Assembly: GCF_022919095.1 (NCBI RefSeq) | Contig: NZ_CP095073.1 | Span: forward strand, 558,001-622,000 | Length of the DNA: 64,000 nucleotides | Reading direction: 5' to 3' | Source: Halobacillus salinarum | GTDB taxonomy: Bacteria > Bacillota > Bacilli > Bacillales > Halobacillaceae | In this document: positions 1-7,301 of the stretch, piece by piece | How the letters are laid out: each line of letters opens with the position of its first letter | Position numbering within the stretch: the first letter of the stretch is position 1 | Program-made: the position numbers and the translations under genes | Notes under the pieces: model-generated | What the model was told of the DNA's origin: nothing | Databases searched by the model: none | Seen by the model: the letters and a program-made list of their open reading frames with translations, nothing else

Positions 1-28
1 GAAAGTTAAATACAAGAACATTAGACAT
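1..28 (-). CDS. 5' end of an unidentified gene running off the left edge
   Basis: On the minus strand an ATG at 28-26 is preceded at a good distance by AAAGGAGAG (complement of 34-42), a strong ribosome binding site. The frame reads MSNVLVFNF and stays open to the window edge. Only nine codons are visible, so no function can be given. It would be transcribed in the same direction as the AbrB-family gene at 181-1245, but a terminator at 145-174 separates them. Confidence 0.45.
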
Positions 29-144
29 TAAGCTCTCTCCTTTAACCTTGAGTTAATTCATGAATCGTACCACTGCGGTTTACCCCGCGTAAAGCAATGA
101 CCTTTCATAACGCGTGAGTTGATTCGTTTTTACTAGCTGCGCAT

Positions 145-174
145 AAAAAATCCCCTTACTTTTTCATAAGGGGA
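145..174 (-). terminator. Intrinsic terminator of the AbrB-family gene
   Basis: Perfect 8-bp inverted repeat TCCCCTTA/TAAGGGGA (151-158/167-174) with an A run on its left, which is a U run on the minus transcript. It lies just downstream of the stop of the minus-strand gene at 181-1245. Confidence 0.8.
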
Positions 175-180
175 GGATAG

Positions 181-1245
181 TTAATTTGGTTCAGCTTCCG
201 CAGGCTCTTCTTTCGTGACGAGTAAAGGAATGAGCATCGGAATAATGAGAATGATCGCGAGCAGTCTGGTTACCTGCATGGCCGCTACAATACTTGCATC
301 AAGACCGAGCGAGGCAGCGACAGACGCCATTTGCGGAGCTCCAGCCGGAACAATCGCAAGCAGGCTCGTAATGAAATCAAGCGGGGTCATCAAGTAAAAA
401 ACAAAGGTGATGATAAATGTTAAGATAAAGAAAGCACCTAAAACGCCGAGACTCGTCCAGCCGATTCTTTTAATCTCAACGAGTGATTCCCTGTCAAAGC
501 GCACGCCGATAATCACGCCAAGGATGGCCATGCCGGCGCCAACCATGACATTCGGCATCGCGGGCAGCGTCTTAACAAAGGTAATAAAAACAAAGCCAAA
601 GATGATTGAGTATAAAAACGGCGCCAGCGGAATCCGCCACTTGCTGGCGACAAACAAAGTGAAGGCTGCCAGCAGAATGAAAATGATGAGGGCTTCCCAC
701 ATCGGCACCTCACTATGCACCGTTTGCACAGGAGAGGCGCTTTCGGTTTCCTCTGTAGAAATAAACGAAGACATCACCCCGGCTACGATCGGAATCGTAG
801 AAACGAGCATCATGATGCGTACCGTTTGAAAAGCCGCCACCATGCTTAAATTGGCTTTGTATTCCCGGCTTAACGCCATCATAATCGATGCGCCCGCAGG
901 CAGACAGCAGAACAAGGCGGTTTTAGCATCGAGGTTCGAGTATTTATCAAGAACCTTGCCTAAAAACCAGCTGGCAAGCAATAAGGTAACCATCGAAACG
1001 GCTAGGGGAAGCAGGTAGCTCGCCGCTTCTTTAAACATCGTCAATTGAATGCCGATGCCGATGCTCACACCAATTACAGCAAGCGACAGGTCAAAAAGCA
1101 GGTTCGGATAGCTGATGTCTGCAATGAGTAAACGGTAGCTGGCGCCGACAAGCATTGCTCCCAGCAGCCAGCCGGCTGGAATATGGAGCAGATCAAACAA
1201 ATAGCCGCCTGCAAACGCACAGAGCAATAAAAGAGTTTTTTTCAT
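181..1245 (-). CDS. AbrB-family membrane protein (putative transporter)
   Basis: A 354-residue, very hydrophobic protein with about ten membrane segments. It has two matching halves: PAGASIMMALSREYKANLSM in the first half corresponds to PAGAPQMASVAASLGLDASI in the second, followed in each by a VAA-QTVR / VAAMQVTR stretch. That is the internal duplication of the membrane AbrB family (unrelated to the transition-state DNA-binding protein AbrB). Members are annotated as possible ammonia-monooxygenase-associated or efflux proteins, but the substrate is not established. The gene stands alone, with its own terminator at 145-174 and divergent from the LysE-family gene. Family assignment is firm; function is unknown. 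Confidence 0.8.
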   Translation of the reverse strand: MKKTLLLLCAFAGGYLFDLLHIPAGWLLGAMLVGASYRLLIADISYPNLLFDLSLAVIGVSIGIGIQLTMFKEAASYLLPLAVSMVTLLLASWFLGKVLDKYSNLDAKTALFCCLPAGASIMMALSREYKANLSMVAAFQTVRIMMLVSTIPIVAGVMSSFISTEETESASPVQTVHSEVPMWEALIIFILLAAFTLFVASKWRIPLAPFLYSIIFGFVFITFVKTLPAMPNVMVGAGMAILGVIIGVRFDRESLVEIKRIGWTSLGVLGAFFILTFIITFVFYLMTPLDFITSLLAIVPAGAPQMASVAASLGLDASIVAAMQVTRLLAIILIIPMLIPLLVTKEEPAEAEPN

Positions 1246-1418
1246 AGATACACACCTTAATCAGAATTCTGAACAAGAAAAACATCTATTCAAAAGCGGA
1301 GAATAGATGTTCAAAGCGTCATACAAGCTTTTGGCCAGTTGAAAGTATTAGTAATCTTAGCATATTTGATCGAGCAATCCTAACATTTGAACTGCCATCC
1401 TTCAAAGGAGGAGATAAC

Positions 1419-2129
1419 GTGAAAAAGCGAATGTGGTTTCTGTTAATTATTATCATGCTCGCCGGTGTCATAGGGTTTTTTATCCCGGCTGGCGGCTCCG
1501 GGGTGCATTGGAAGGCTCTCGTTCCTGCCGCTTTTGTTATGGCTTCCATCCCCGGTGCGAATCAGCTGCTTTCATTCAGAAACGGTCTCAGACAAGGAAC
1601 CGCCGTAGCCATTTATGCGTCCGGCGGGCGATTTACAGCCTTTGCTTTAATGATCGGAGCGGTTGCCTTAGGATTAAGCGCGCTGCTCGAAACGTCCACG
1701 CTTATTTTTATCCTTTTAAAATGGGTGGGGGTGCTCTATTTAGCCTGGCTCGGGATCAGCACGCTGGTATCGAGTAAGAAAGAATATACCGATGACGAAC
1801 CAGCCTCCAGCCCGGAAAAGCGTAGTGCCCTTGGCTTTGCCAAGCAGGAATTCCTCGTCGCAGCTGCCAATCCGAAAGCCTTGCTGCTCTTTACGGTATT
1901 TCTTCCGCAGTTTATTGAAGCAGGCGGTCATGGAACCGGAGGCCAAATCATCCTGGCCGGAGCGGCGTACATTTTGATCGAGGCCCTGTGTGCCACGGTT
2001 TATGCCTTTATTGGCGGAAAGATGAGAGCCACTGGCTTGAGCGGAAAAATGAAAAAACGGCTGGACCGGATTACCGGCGGGAGCCTGCTTGGTCTTGCGC
2101 TCTGGCTTTCGACTGAAGAGCAAAAGTGA
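1419..2129 (+). CDS. LysE/RhtB-family exporter
   Basis: A 236-residue membrane protein with about six hydrophobic segments. Landmarks of the LysE/RhtB amino-acid exporter family are the ASIPGANQLLSFRNGLRQG stretch (family: PGP....R.G...G), KWVGVLYLAWLGI, and the NPKALLLFTVFLPQFI motif near residue 160. Start is GTG at 1419, set by AAAGGAGGAG eight bases upstream. The family pumps amino acids or related metabolites out of the cell, but the residues give no substrate. The first proline-glycine motif reads PGANQ rather than the common PGPN, a mild deviation. Monocistronic; the likely terminator (2379-2402) lies beyond a tandem repeat array. Confidence 0.8.
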   Translation: MKKRMWFLLIIIMLAGVIGFFIPAGGSGVHWKALVPAAFVMASIPGANQLLSFRNGLRQGTAVAIYASGGRFTAFALMIGAVALGLSALLETSTLIFILLKWVGVLYLAWLGISTLVSSKKEYTDDEPASSPEKRSALGFAKQEFLVAAANPKALLLFTVFLPQFIEAGGHGTGGQIILAGAAYILIEALCATVYAFIGGKMRATGLSGKMKKRLDRITGGSLLGLALWLSTEEQK

Positions 2130-2156
2130 GCGGGTCTGGGTCTGATGGATCGGATT

Positions 2157-2316
2157 TCAGCGGTATGTCAGCGGAAATGAAGTTTATTCAGCGGAAATCA
2201 GGATAATACAGCGCAAATGAGGATAATCCGGCGTAAATCATGATAATTAATCGATAATCAGAATAATTCAGCGGAAAGCGGGATAAATCAGCGTAAATGA
2301 GAATAATTCAGCGAGA
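2157..2316. repeat. 20-bp tandem repeat array
   Basis: Seven consecutive 20-bp units run from 2168 to 2307, with a shortened unit before (2157-2167) and a partial one after (2308-2313). The consensus is TCAGCGGAAATGAGGATAAT. Units diverge by a few bases but the period stays at exactly 20. Since 20 is not a multiple of three and there is no open frame, the array is not a coding repeat. It lies in the 3' intergenic region of the LysE-family gene, before that gene's probable terminator. Confidence 0.9.
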
Positions 2317-2378
2317 GCATCAGCTTCAATCAGCAGAACCCACCATTCATCGGCTCCCCTCATAGTGAAAAATCAAGG

Positions 2379-2402
2379 CTGAGCGTCATGCTCAGTTTTT
2401 TT
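2379..2402 (+). terminator. Intrinsic terminator after the repeat array
   Basis: Stem CTGAGC (2379-2384) / GCTCAG (2390-2395), five-base loop, then seven T. Probably ends the LysE-family transcript, so the repeat array would be transcribed. Confidence 0.7.
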
Positions 2403-2499
2403 ATGTTTTTGACAAGGAAGGAAATGAAACGACAAATATCGAAGTAGTCATTAACAGAAAATTTTGGAACTATTAACAAACAAAGGAATGGGGAGGTGC

Positions 2500-3072
2500 A
2501 TGATGAAACGGCTTGTGGCTATATTCACAGTCATTGCCGCCTTGTCTGCAGGCTGTTCAAATATAGCAGGGGATCACTCCAGCTCCTCTGATTCCCAGAA
2601 AGAGCAGCCATCAGGTTCACCGGAAGAAATCAGTAATAAATGGGAGATCAGCTCCACTTTTAAAATCCCTTATACTTCAAAGGATGGGACGAAAGCGGAG
2701 TATGTGCTGATAGGCAAGAAAAACCGCCTGGGCTTTTTGCTGGGTTCAGGGAAGCGGGGGAAAGCGAAGCCGGAGCTGATCGTTGAAGACCAGCCGTATA
2801 AGTACATGTGGCATTTTTGGGGAAAAAGTGAAGAGCTTAACGGGAATCTGACTGTGGTTGGTTTGAACGAAGCAGGAGAAAAACATAAAGTTCTCATGGA
2901 AGGCAATAAAAAAGTGTGGCAGTACCCGGGTTATACGCTTAACCCAAATCAAGGCGCAGACCATCACGTGCCGACTACGATGGAATTTTCTTCGGCTGGA
3001 TTATGGAAGCTGAAGGTTTATTTTAATGATGAACTGTTCGGGGATGTAGTCGTCAATGTGCAGCAGGCTTAA
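2500..3072 (+). CDS. Putative lipoprotein with a beta-rich extracellular domain (DUF4871-like)
   Basis: Two adjacent ATG codons (2500 and 2503) follow GGGGAGG closely and are preferred over an upstream TTG at 2464. The protein is about 190 residues. It has a short lipoprotein signal with lipobox LSAGC, a low-complexity Ser/Asp/Gln linker, and then a domain rich in beta-strand-like sequence (WEISSTFKIPY, AEYVLIGKKNRLGFL, YMWHFWG, FSSAGLWKLKVYFNDELFGDVVV). The closing segment resembles the end of an immunoglobulin-like fold. It is predicted to be anchored on the outer face of the membrane. I think it belongs to DUF4871, but that is recollection of the family rather than a search. No catalytic motif is visible. 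Confidence 0.7.
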   Translation: MMKRLVAIFTVIAALSAGCSNIAGDHSSSSDSQKEQPSGSPEEISNKWEISSTFKIPYTSKDGTKAEYVLIGKKNRLGFLLGSGKRGKAKPELIVEDQPYKYMWHFWGKSEELNGNLTVVGLNEAGEKHKVLMEGNKKVWQYPGYTLNPNQGADHHVPTTMEFSSAGLWKLKVYFNDELFGDVVVNVQQA

Positions 3073-3111
3073 CGACTCATTTTGAAAAAAATATACTTGG
3101 TATTCTTTTGC

Positions 3112-3137
3112 GTAGATGTTCCACGTGAAACATCTAC
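3112..3137. promoter_or_regulatory. parS: parS centromere-like site
   Basis: Bases 3117-3132 read TGTTCCACGTGAAACA, an exact match to the Bacillus parS consensus TGTTNCACGTGAAACA bound by ParB/Spo0J. The dyad extends five bases further on each side (GTAGA...TCTAC), making a 26-bp palindrome with a single mismatched pair. ParB loaded at parS recruits SMC and organises the origin region. Such sites cluster around oriC, so this suggests the window is origin-proximal. It lies in a gap between two small genes, although B. subtilis parS sites may also be inside genes. Confidence 0.9.
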
Positions 3138-3173
3138 ATCATGCAAGGCAATACAGGACGGTGGAGGAACACG

Positions 3174-3332
3174 ATGAGAAATTGGATGTATGTTGTATAT
3201 GCGATTGTTTTAGGACTTGTGTCCATTTTTACAGGAGAATTTGTCACGTTTATTATGCTTGGATTTATATTAATCAGTCTGCAAAATATTAATTTGAATT
3301 TGAAGAAGCTGTTGAAGCAGAAGCAGGAATAG
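3174..3332 (+). CDS. Small two-span membrane protein
   Basis: Start ATG at 3174 is set by GGTGGAGG. The 52-residue product has two adjacent hydrophobic segments (MYVVYAIVLGLVSIFTG and FVTFIMLGFILISLQNI) and a basic tail (KKLLKQKQE). I do not recognise a family. Similar small, unannotated membrane proteins are common in Bacillaceae. It ends before a very strong terminator at 3393-3431. Confidence 0.6.
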   Translation: MRNWMYVVYAIVLGLVSIFTGEFVTFIMLGFILISLQNINLNLKKLLKQKQE

Positions 3333-3392
3333 GGTGATGATGCCCCATTTTACATGAAGAACAATAGCTGTAAGACCATCTGTGGGGATGGT

Positions 3393-3431
3393 ATCAGGCT
3401 GTCGAGAAAGTCTCGCAGCCTGATATTTTTT
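3393..3431 (+). terminator. Strong intrinsic terminator
   Basis: Nested stems ATCAGGCTG/CAGCCTGAT (3393-3401/3416-3424) and CGAGA/TCTCG (3403-3407/3411-3415), then a T run to 3431. Just upstream, 3373-3391 nearly repeats the terminator hairpin at 3963-3984. Confidence 0.85.
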
Positions 3432-3504
3432 CTGGTTTCTTCCATTTTTCACCTTGACCATTTGTTATCCTATAGATAAAGAGTCTGTTTAGGCAGTGAT
3501 TTTT

Positions 3505-3795
3505 GGTTTCAATCAAGAAAAGCACGACAAAATGAAGTGAAAATCGTAACGATTGAAGAACTTGTGCCAGAAAACCAATTATTGCGAAAAATGGATCAAT
3601 ACAAAGATTTCTCCTTTATTCCCGAAAAAGTACGGCCCTGCTATTCCGAATATAATGGCCTAGGATGCGCTATTTCCGTTTGCGTGGAAAAGAAAAAGTC
3701 AAGGATGGCAGCACTGTCAGAACATGAAAAAGATTGCCCTCTATCTAGCAAATATGAGCGAGGTGAAGGAGAGTTTTTTTCTGTCTTTAAGACTA
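3505..3795 (+). pseudogene. Internally deleted IS1182-family transposase remnant
   Basis: The frame through 3537 reads QNEVKIVTIEELVPENQLLR followed by KMDQYKDFSFIPEKVRPCYSE, the usual N-terminus of IS1182-type transposases. After about residue 45 (near 3655) the sequence jumps to what reads, in two other frames, as RLRGKEKVKDG and CQNMKKIALYLANMSEVKES, the usual C-terminal end. The central catalytic DDE region is therefore absent and at least two frame changes have occurred. The element can make no functional transposase. Dispersed palindromic sequence follows immediately. Confidence 0.7.
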
Positions 3796-3797
3796 CC

Positions 3798-3914
3798 AAG
3801 GAGCTAGGTCCCTTCCACTCCTGCGGAAGAACGAGTGAGCCGAGATCGCCGAGCGTGGGTTTCGCGAGGAAGCTCGGGCGCTCGTCCGCGGAAAGGGAAG
3901 GGGCCATCGCTCCT
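3798..3914 (+). repeat. Dispersed palindromic element, copy 1
   Basis: Starts AAGGAGC and ends GCTCCT, with internal CCGAG...CTCGG and GGAAG/CTTCC-type dyads. It shares long near-identical stretches with 10310-10424 (GGAAGAACGAGTGA, TTCGCGAGGAAGCTCGGG, CGGAAAGGGAAGG) and weaker similarity to reverse-oriented copies near 61748 and 63160. No coding content. It behaves like a bacillar intergenic repeat. Confidence 0.8.
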
Positions 3915-3962
3915 TTCGGTAAGAAAAACTTGTAGAAAAACACCGGGTTTCTCTACAAGCTG

Positions 3963-3988
3963 AGACCATCTGTGGAGATGGTCTTTTT
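3963..3988 (+). terminator. Perfect 9-bp terminator hairpin
   Basis: AGACCATCT (3963-3971), loop GTGG, AGATGGTCT (3976-3984), then T run. A near copy of the hairpin lies at 3373-3391, on the other side of the IS remnant. Confidence 0.75.
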
Positions 3989-4053
3989 CTATGTCTGATA
4001 TAAAAATCCATAGACAGGGTATAGGAGATGCAGGAAAGATAGGAGGGATCATT

Positions 4054-5352
4054 TTGGGTTCAAGCATCCTCGCCATTCTCATCTTTATCCTTACATTAGG
4101 GCTTGTAATTTGGCAGCCTAAAAACCTTGGCATTGGCTGGACAGCTTGTGGCGGGGCTATTCTGGCACTCCTATGTGGTGCGGTCGATCTGAAGGATGTA
4201 GCTGTAGTGTCACAGACGGTCTGGAATGCCACTTTAGCATTTGTAGCTATTATGATTATATCGCTTGTCCTGGATGAAATCGGATTTTTTGAATGGGCAG
4301 CTCTTCATATGGCTCAGGCGGCAAAAGGAAATGGACGGAGAATGTTTGTGTACATGACGATGCTAGGAGCGGTAGTCTCGGCTCTATTTGCCAATGACGG
4401 TGCCGCGTTAATTCTGACTCCTATCGTGCTTGCGATGGTAAGGAATTTAAACCTAAGCGAGGCGAAGATCGTTCCCTTTGTTATGGCTGGAGGGTTTATT
4501 GCGGATGCTACCTCTCTGCCGCTGATCATCAGCAATTTAGTGAATATCGTGTCTGCCGATTTTTTTGGAATCAGCTTTGCTGAATATGCGTCCAGGATGA
4601 TCGTTCCGAACTTCTTCTCACTCGGAGCAAGCCTCGCCGTCTTGTATGTCTTCTTTCGAAAAGCTATCCCTGATCACTACGAGCTTACTGAAGTAAAGGA
4701 GCCTGGGAAAGCCGTTCTTGACCCGCGCATGTTCCGGATTTCCTGGGCTGTGTTAGCTGTGCTGCTGATCGGTTATTTCGTCAGCGAGCCGCTCGGTGTG
4801 CCTGTTTCGTTCATCGTGGGGGCTGTTGCTCTCGTATTCTTGCTGACCGCTAAAAGGAGCAGGGCGGTAAACGTGTGGAACATCGTTAAAGACGCCCCGT
4901 GGGCGATTGTTTTCTTCTCTGTGGGGATGTATGTCGTCGTGTACGGGTTAAAGAATGCAGGGCTGACACATTTCCTTTCTCAAGTCATTCAATTTACGGC
5001 AGAGAAAGGTTTATTTTCAGCAGCACTGTCCATGGGCTTTATCGCCGCTTTTTTATCGTCGATCATGAACAATCTGCCGACGGTGTTAATCGATGCCATC
5101 GCGATTCAAGGCGCGCATGCTTCTGGGACTGTAAAAGAGGCGCTTATTTACGCAAATGTCATCGGGTCTGATTTGGGGCCGAAAATCACGCCCATCGGTT
5201 CCCTTGCCACACTGCTATGGCTTCATGTGCTGGCGAAAAAGGGTGTCCACATTTCCTGGAGGTATTATTTCAAAACAGGGGCCATTCTTACAGTGCCGAC
5301 GCTTTTCATCACATTAACCGGACTCTTTCTCTGGCTGCTCCTCTTTTCATAG
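4054..5352 (+). CDS. ArsB-family arsenite/anion permease
   Basis: Hydrophobic protein with about ten to twelve membrane segments and hallmarks of the ArsB/NhaD ion-transporter superfamily: [52 protein letters not shown] and [20 protein letters not shown]. ArsB exports arsenite or antimonite, with or without an ArsA ATPase. The longest frame opens at ATG 3991, but that is only a few bases after a terminator. TTG at 4054 has a clear GATAGGAGGG site and gives 432 residues, close to the 429 of staphylococcal ArsB, so I prefer it. There is no arsR, arsC or other arsenic gene beside it, so arsenite specificity is inferred from family only. An ArsA-like ATPase occurs far away at 39898. Confidence 0.8.
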   Translation: MGSSILAILIFILTLGLVIWQPKNLGIGWTACGGAILALLCGAVDLKDVAVVSQTVWNATLAFVAIMIISLVLDEIGFFEWAALHMAQAAKGNGRRMFVYMTMLGAVVSALFANDGAALILTPIVLAMVRNLNLSEAKIVPFVMAGGFIADATSLPLIISNLVNIVSADFFGISFAEYASRMIVPNFFSLGASLAVLYVFFRKAIPDHYELTEVKEPGKAVLDPRMFRISWAVLAVLLIGYFVSEPLGVPVSFIVGAVALVFLLTAKRSRAVNVWNIVKDAPWAIVFFSVGMYVVVYGLKNAGLTHFLSQVIQFTAEKGLFSAALSMGFIAAFLSSIMNNLPTVLIDAIAIQGAHASGTVKEALIYANVIGSDLGPKITPIGSLATLLWLHVLAKKGVHISWRYYFKTGAILTVPTLFITLTGLFLWLLLFS

Positions 5353-5401
5353 TGCTGTATTTTTTTAGACAAGAGACGACAATTTTCTATAATAATATAA
5401 C

Positions 5402-5435
5402 AAAAAAGCCTTCCTTTATCATGGAAGGTCTTTTT
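5402..5435. terminator. Bidirectional terminator between arsB-like gene and yjzC
   Basis: CCTTCC (5409-5414) / GGAAGG (5423-5428) flanked by an A run on the left and a T run on the right. It can serve the plus-strand permease and the minus-strand yjzC gene. Confidence 0.8.
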
Positions 5436-5451
5436 CGTGAGTGTGTGGCTA

Positions 5452-5634
5452 TTACGATACTTTTACCCAGTGTGCGGCTTCATTACTGGAAGGAGAAGGT
5501 GGGAATTGTTCACCTTTTTCCACTTTCACTTCCGTGTTATCCTGACTTGCGGATCCGCCACTCACTAAGCTGTCTACCTTGTAAGTGCCTGTTTCATGCG
5601 CTTTTTCGCCTGTTTTGTAAGTTTCCTTTGCCAT
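5452..5634 (-). CDS. YjzC-family small protein
   Basis: A 60-residue soluble protein with a near-ideal ribosome binding site (AGGAGGTGG on the minus strand). The KTGEKAHETGTYKVDSL start, the VKVEKGEQFPPSPS centre and the aromatic-basic end (AAHWVKVS) match the layout of the short Bacillus YjzC family (K.G.KAP..G.Y.......V.L.KGE.FP.......W). The family is conserved in spore-forming bacilli and has no established function that I know of. It is monocistronic with a shared terminator at its 3' end. Confidence 0.65.
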   Translation of the reverse strand: MAKETYKTGEKAHETGTYKVDSLVSGGSASQDNTEVKVEKGEQFPPSPSSNEAAHWVKVS

Positions 5635-5925
5635 GATAAATCCACCTCCTGAGTAGTTTAGAAAAGAGACGATTTTTGTCTCTTTCTTAGTAAAAGTGAT
5701 ACCCGGATTTAAGATAAAAATAAACCAGATTTCTATTTTTGTAAAATTTTTGTAATAATCTTTATTTATTATTTAAGAATAACAATAGGAGAAGGGTGAA
5801 TTTTTCTGGATCATCCTGAATATGGAAGGAATTCCGTTATATGTTTCGGATGATTTGAAGGTTTTATCTATAAACGGAAGGTTTTTGGAAAATCTAGAAG
5901 TATGTCATTAAAAGAGGTGTACGAA

Positions 5926-7170
5926 ATGCAGCAAGATTCTACTCAACCAAAGGTCAGCCGCTGGTGTATCGTCAGTATGGCTTCCATTCCGCTCGTCATG
6001 ACACTGGGGAATTCCATGCTTATTCCTGTGCTGCCGATTTTTGAAAACAAAGTAGGTATTACCTCCTTGCAATCAAGCATGATCATTACGAGTTATTCGT
6101 TAGCGGCGATCCTGCTCATTCCCGTAGCGGGTTATTTGTCTGACCGCTTCGGGAGAAAAATCGTGATTCTACCTTCCTTGATTCTTGCTTTAATCGGTGG
6201 ACTGATTGCCGGCTACGCTTCCTGGAAAATGGGTGATCCATACCTTTGGATCATGATTGGAAGGGTGCTGCAGGGGATGGGAGCTGCCGGGGCGATGCCG
6301 ATCATCCTGCCGCTAGTCGGAGACCTGTATAAAGATGATGAAAAGAAAACGAGCTCTTGTTTAGGCGTGATTGAAACGTCGAATACCTTTGGAAAAGTAC
6401 TCAGTCCCATCCTCGGCTCATTGTTTGCCGCTTTTCTCTGGTTTCTGCCCTTTTTTTCTATTTCTATTTTTAGTTTTCTTTCGATTGTGATGGTTTTTTT
6501 CTTTGTGAAAGTTCCTAAAGGAAAAGAAGAGAAGCCCGACCAGCTAAAAGTGTTTATCAAAAAGACCAAACAAATTTTTAAAAGAGAAGGGAAATGGCTC
6601 TATCCTGTATTTATGATGGGGGGCTACGCGATGCTGGTGCTGTTCGCGGTTCTGTTCTTTTTATCTGAGAATCTGGAAAAAACCCACGGGATTCACGGGG
6701 TGAAAAAAGGCTTCGTACTTGCGATTCCGCTGTTTGCCTTGTGTGTGACCTCCTACGTAACGGGAAGGAAAATCAAGGATAACACGATGGTCATGAAATG
6801 GGTGATGATGATTTGTTTAATTATGACAGCCATCACCGTTGCCTTTGTAGGATACGTAAGCGATGCTCTGTCGTTGCTGTTAATAACAACGAGTGTGCTC
6901 GGGATCGCGATCGGTGCGATTCTTCCTGCCCTGGATGCAATGATAACTGAGGGAATTGAAAAAGAGGAGCGCGGGACGATCACGTCATTTTACAGCTCGT
7001 CTCGATTTGTCGGGGTAGCAGCAGGACCGCCGGTGATGTCGCTTGTCATGAAGGATTACTTAAACGTCAGTAATCTGGCCGCTGGCGCGATTGGGGCTAT
7101 TTTGTTAGTGCTTGTTATTAAATTTATTCAAGGAAAAAAGGAACAGATGCCCGAGAAGGGGATCATTTAG
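5926..7170 (+). CDS. MFS transporter, DHA1 drug-exporter type
   Basis: A 12-span major facilitator. Motif A is present as GYLSDRFGRKIVI after span 2, and the motif C region (GVIETSNTFGKVLSPILGSL) lies in span 5, as in the 12-TM drug:H+ antiporters. ATG at 5926 is preferred because AAAGAGGTG precedes it at seven bases, whereas ATG 5902 has no convincing site; this gives 414 residues. The family expels drugs, siderophores or other metabolites; the substrate cannot be read from sequence. The 290-base AT-rich gap upstream holds a hairpin (AAGAGAC/GTCTCTT near 5664-5686) and no gene. Confidence 0.8.
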   Translation: MQQDSTQPKVSRWCIVSMASIPLVMTLGNSMLIPVLPIFENKVGITSLQSSMIITSYSLAAILLIPVAGYLSDRFGRKIVILPSLILALIGGLIAGYASWKMGDPYLWIMIGRVLQGMGAAGAMPIILPLVGDLYKDDEKKTSSCLGVIETSNTFGKVLSPILGSLFAAFLWFLPFFSISIFSFLSIVMVFFFVKVPKGKEEKPDQLKVFIKKTKQIFKREGKWLYPVFMMGGYAMLVLFAVLFFLSENLEKTHGIHGVKKGFVLAIPLFALCVTSYVTGRKIKDNTMVMKWVMMICLIMTAITVAFVGYVSDALSLLLITTSVLGIAIGAILPALDAMITEGIEKEERGTITSFYSSSRFVGVAAGPPVMSLVMKDYLNVSNLAAGAIGAILLVLVIKFIQGKKEQMPEKGII

Positions 7171-7214
7171 TGCGGTGAAGGAATAAAAATAATTCTGTCA
7201 AATTCCTTTAAAAA

Positions 7215-7283
7215 ATGGATGGTTGAGCGTAAAATAAAGACTAATCTTACCCCTGCTGTCAAAGGGAACAATCAACCATCCAT
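7215..7283 (+). promoter_or_regulatory. Long inverted repeat in the ilvE leader
   Basis: ATGGATGGTTGA (7215-7226) and TCAACCATCCAT (7272-7283) are perfect 12-bp complements separated by 45 bases. The right arm ends only a few bases before the AAAGGAG ribosome binding site of ilvE. In RNA this would be a hairpin that could affect translation; in DNA it could be a split operator. There is no T-box sequence. A poor CodY-like match (AATTCTGTCAAATTC, about 10 of 15) lies just upstream. Confidence 0.5.
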
Positions 7284-7301
7284 AATAAAGGAGTCCTGAC
7301 A

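Noticed and set aside
407-829. A 140-residue plus-strand gene
   Set aside because: Antisense shadow of the AbrB-family membrane protein; composition is that of a reversed hydrophobic gene.
2157-2316. CRISPR array
   Set aside because: The 20-bp units are directly adjacent with no unique spacers, and no cas genes are present.
7200-7300. T-box riboswitch before ilvE
   Set aside because: No AGGGTGGNACCGCG-like T-box sequence and no terminator follows; only a simple inverted repeat is present.
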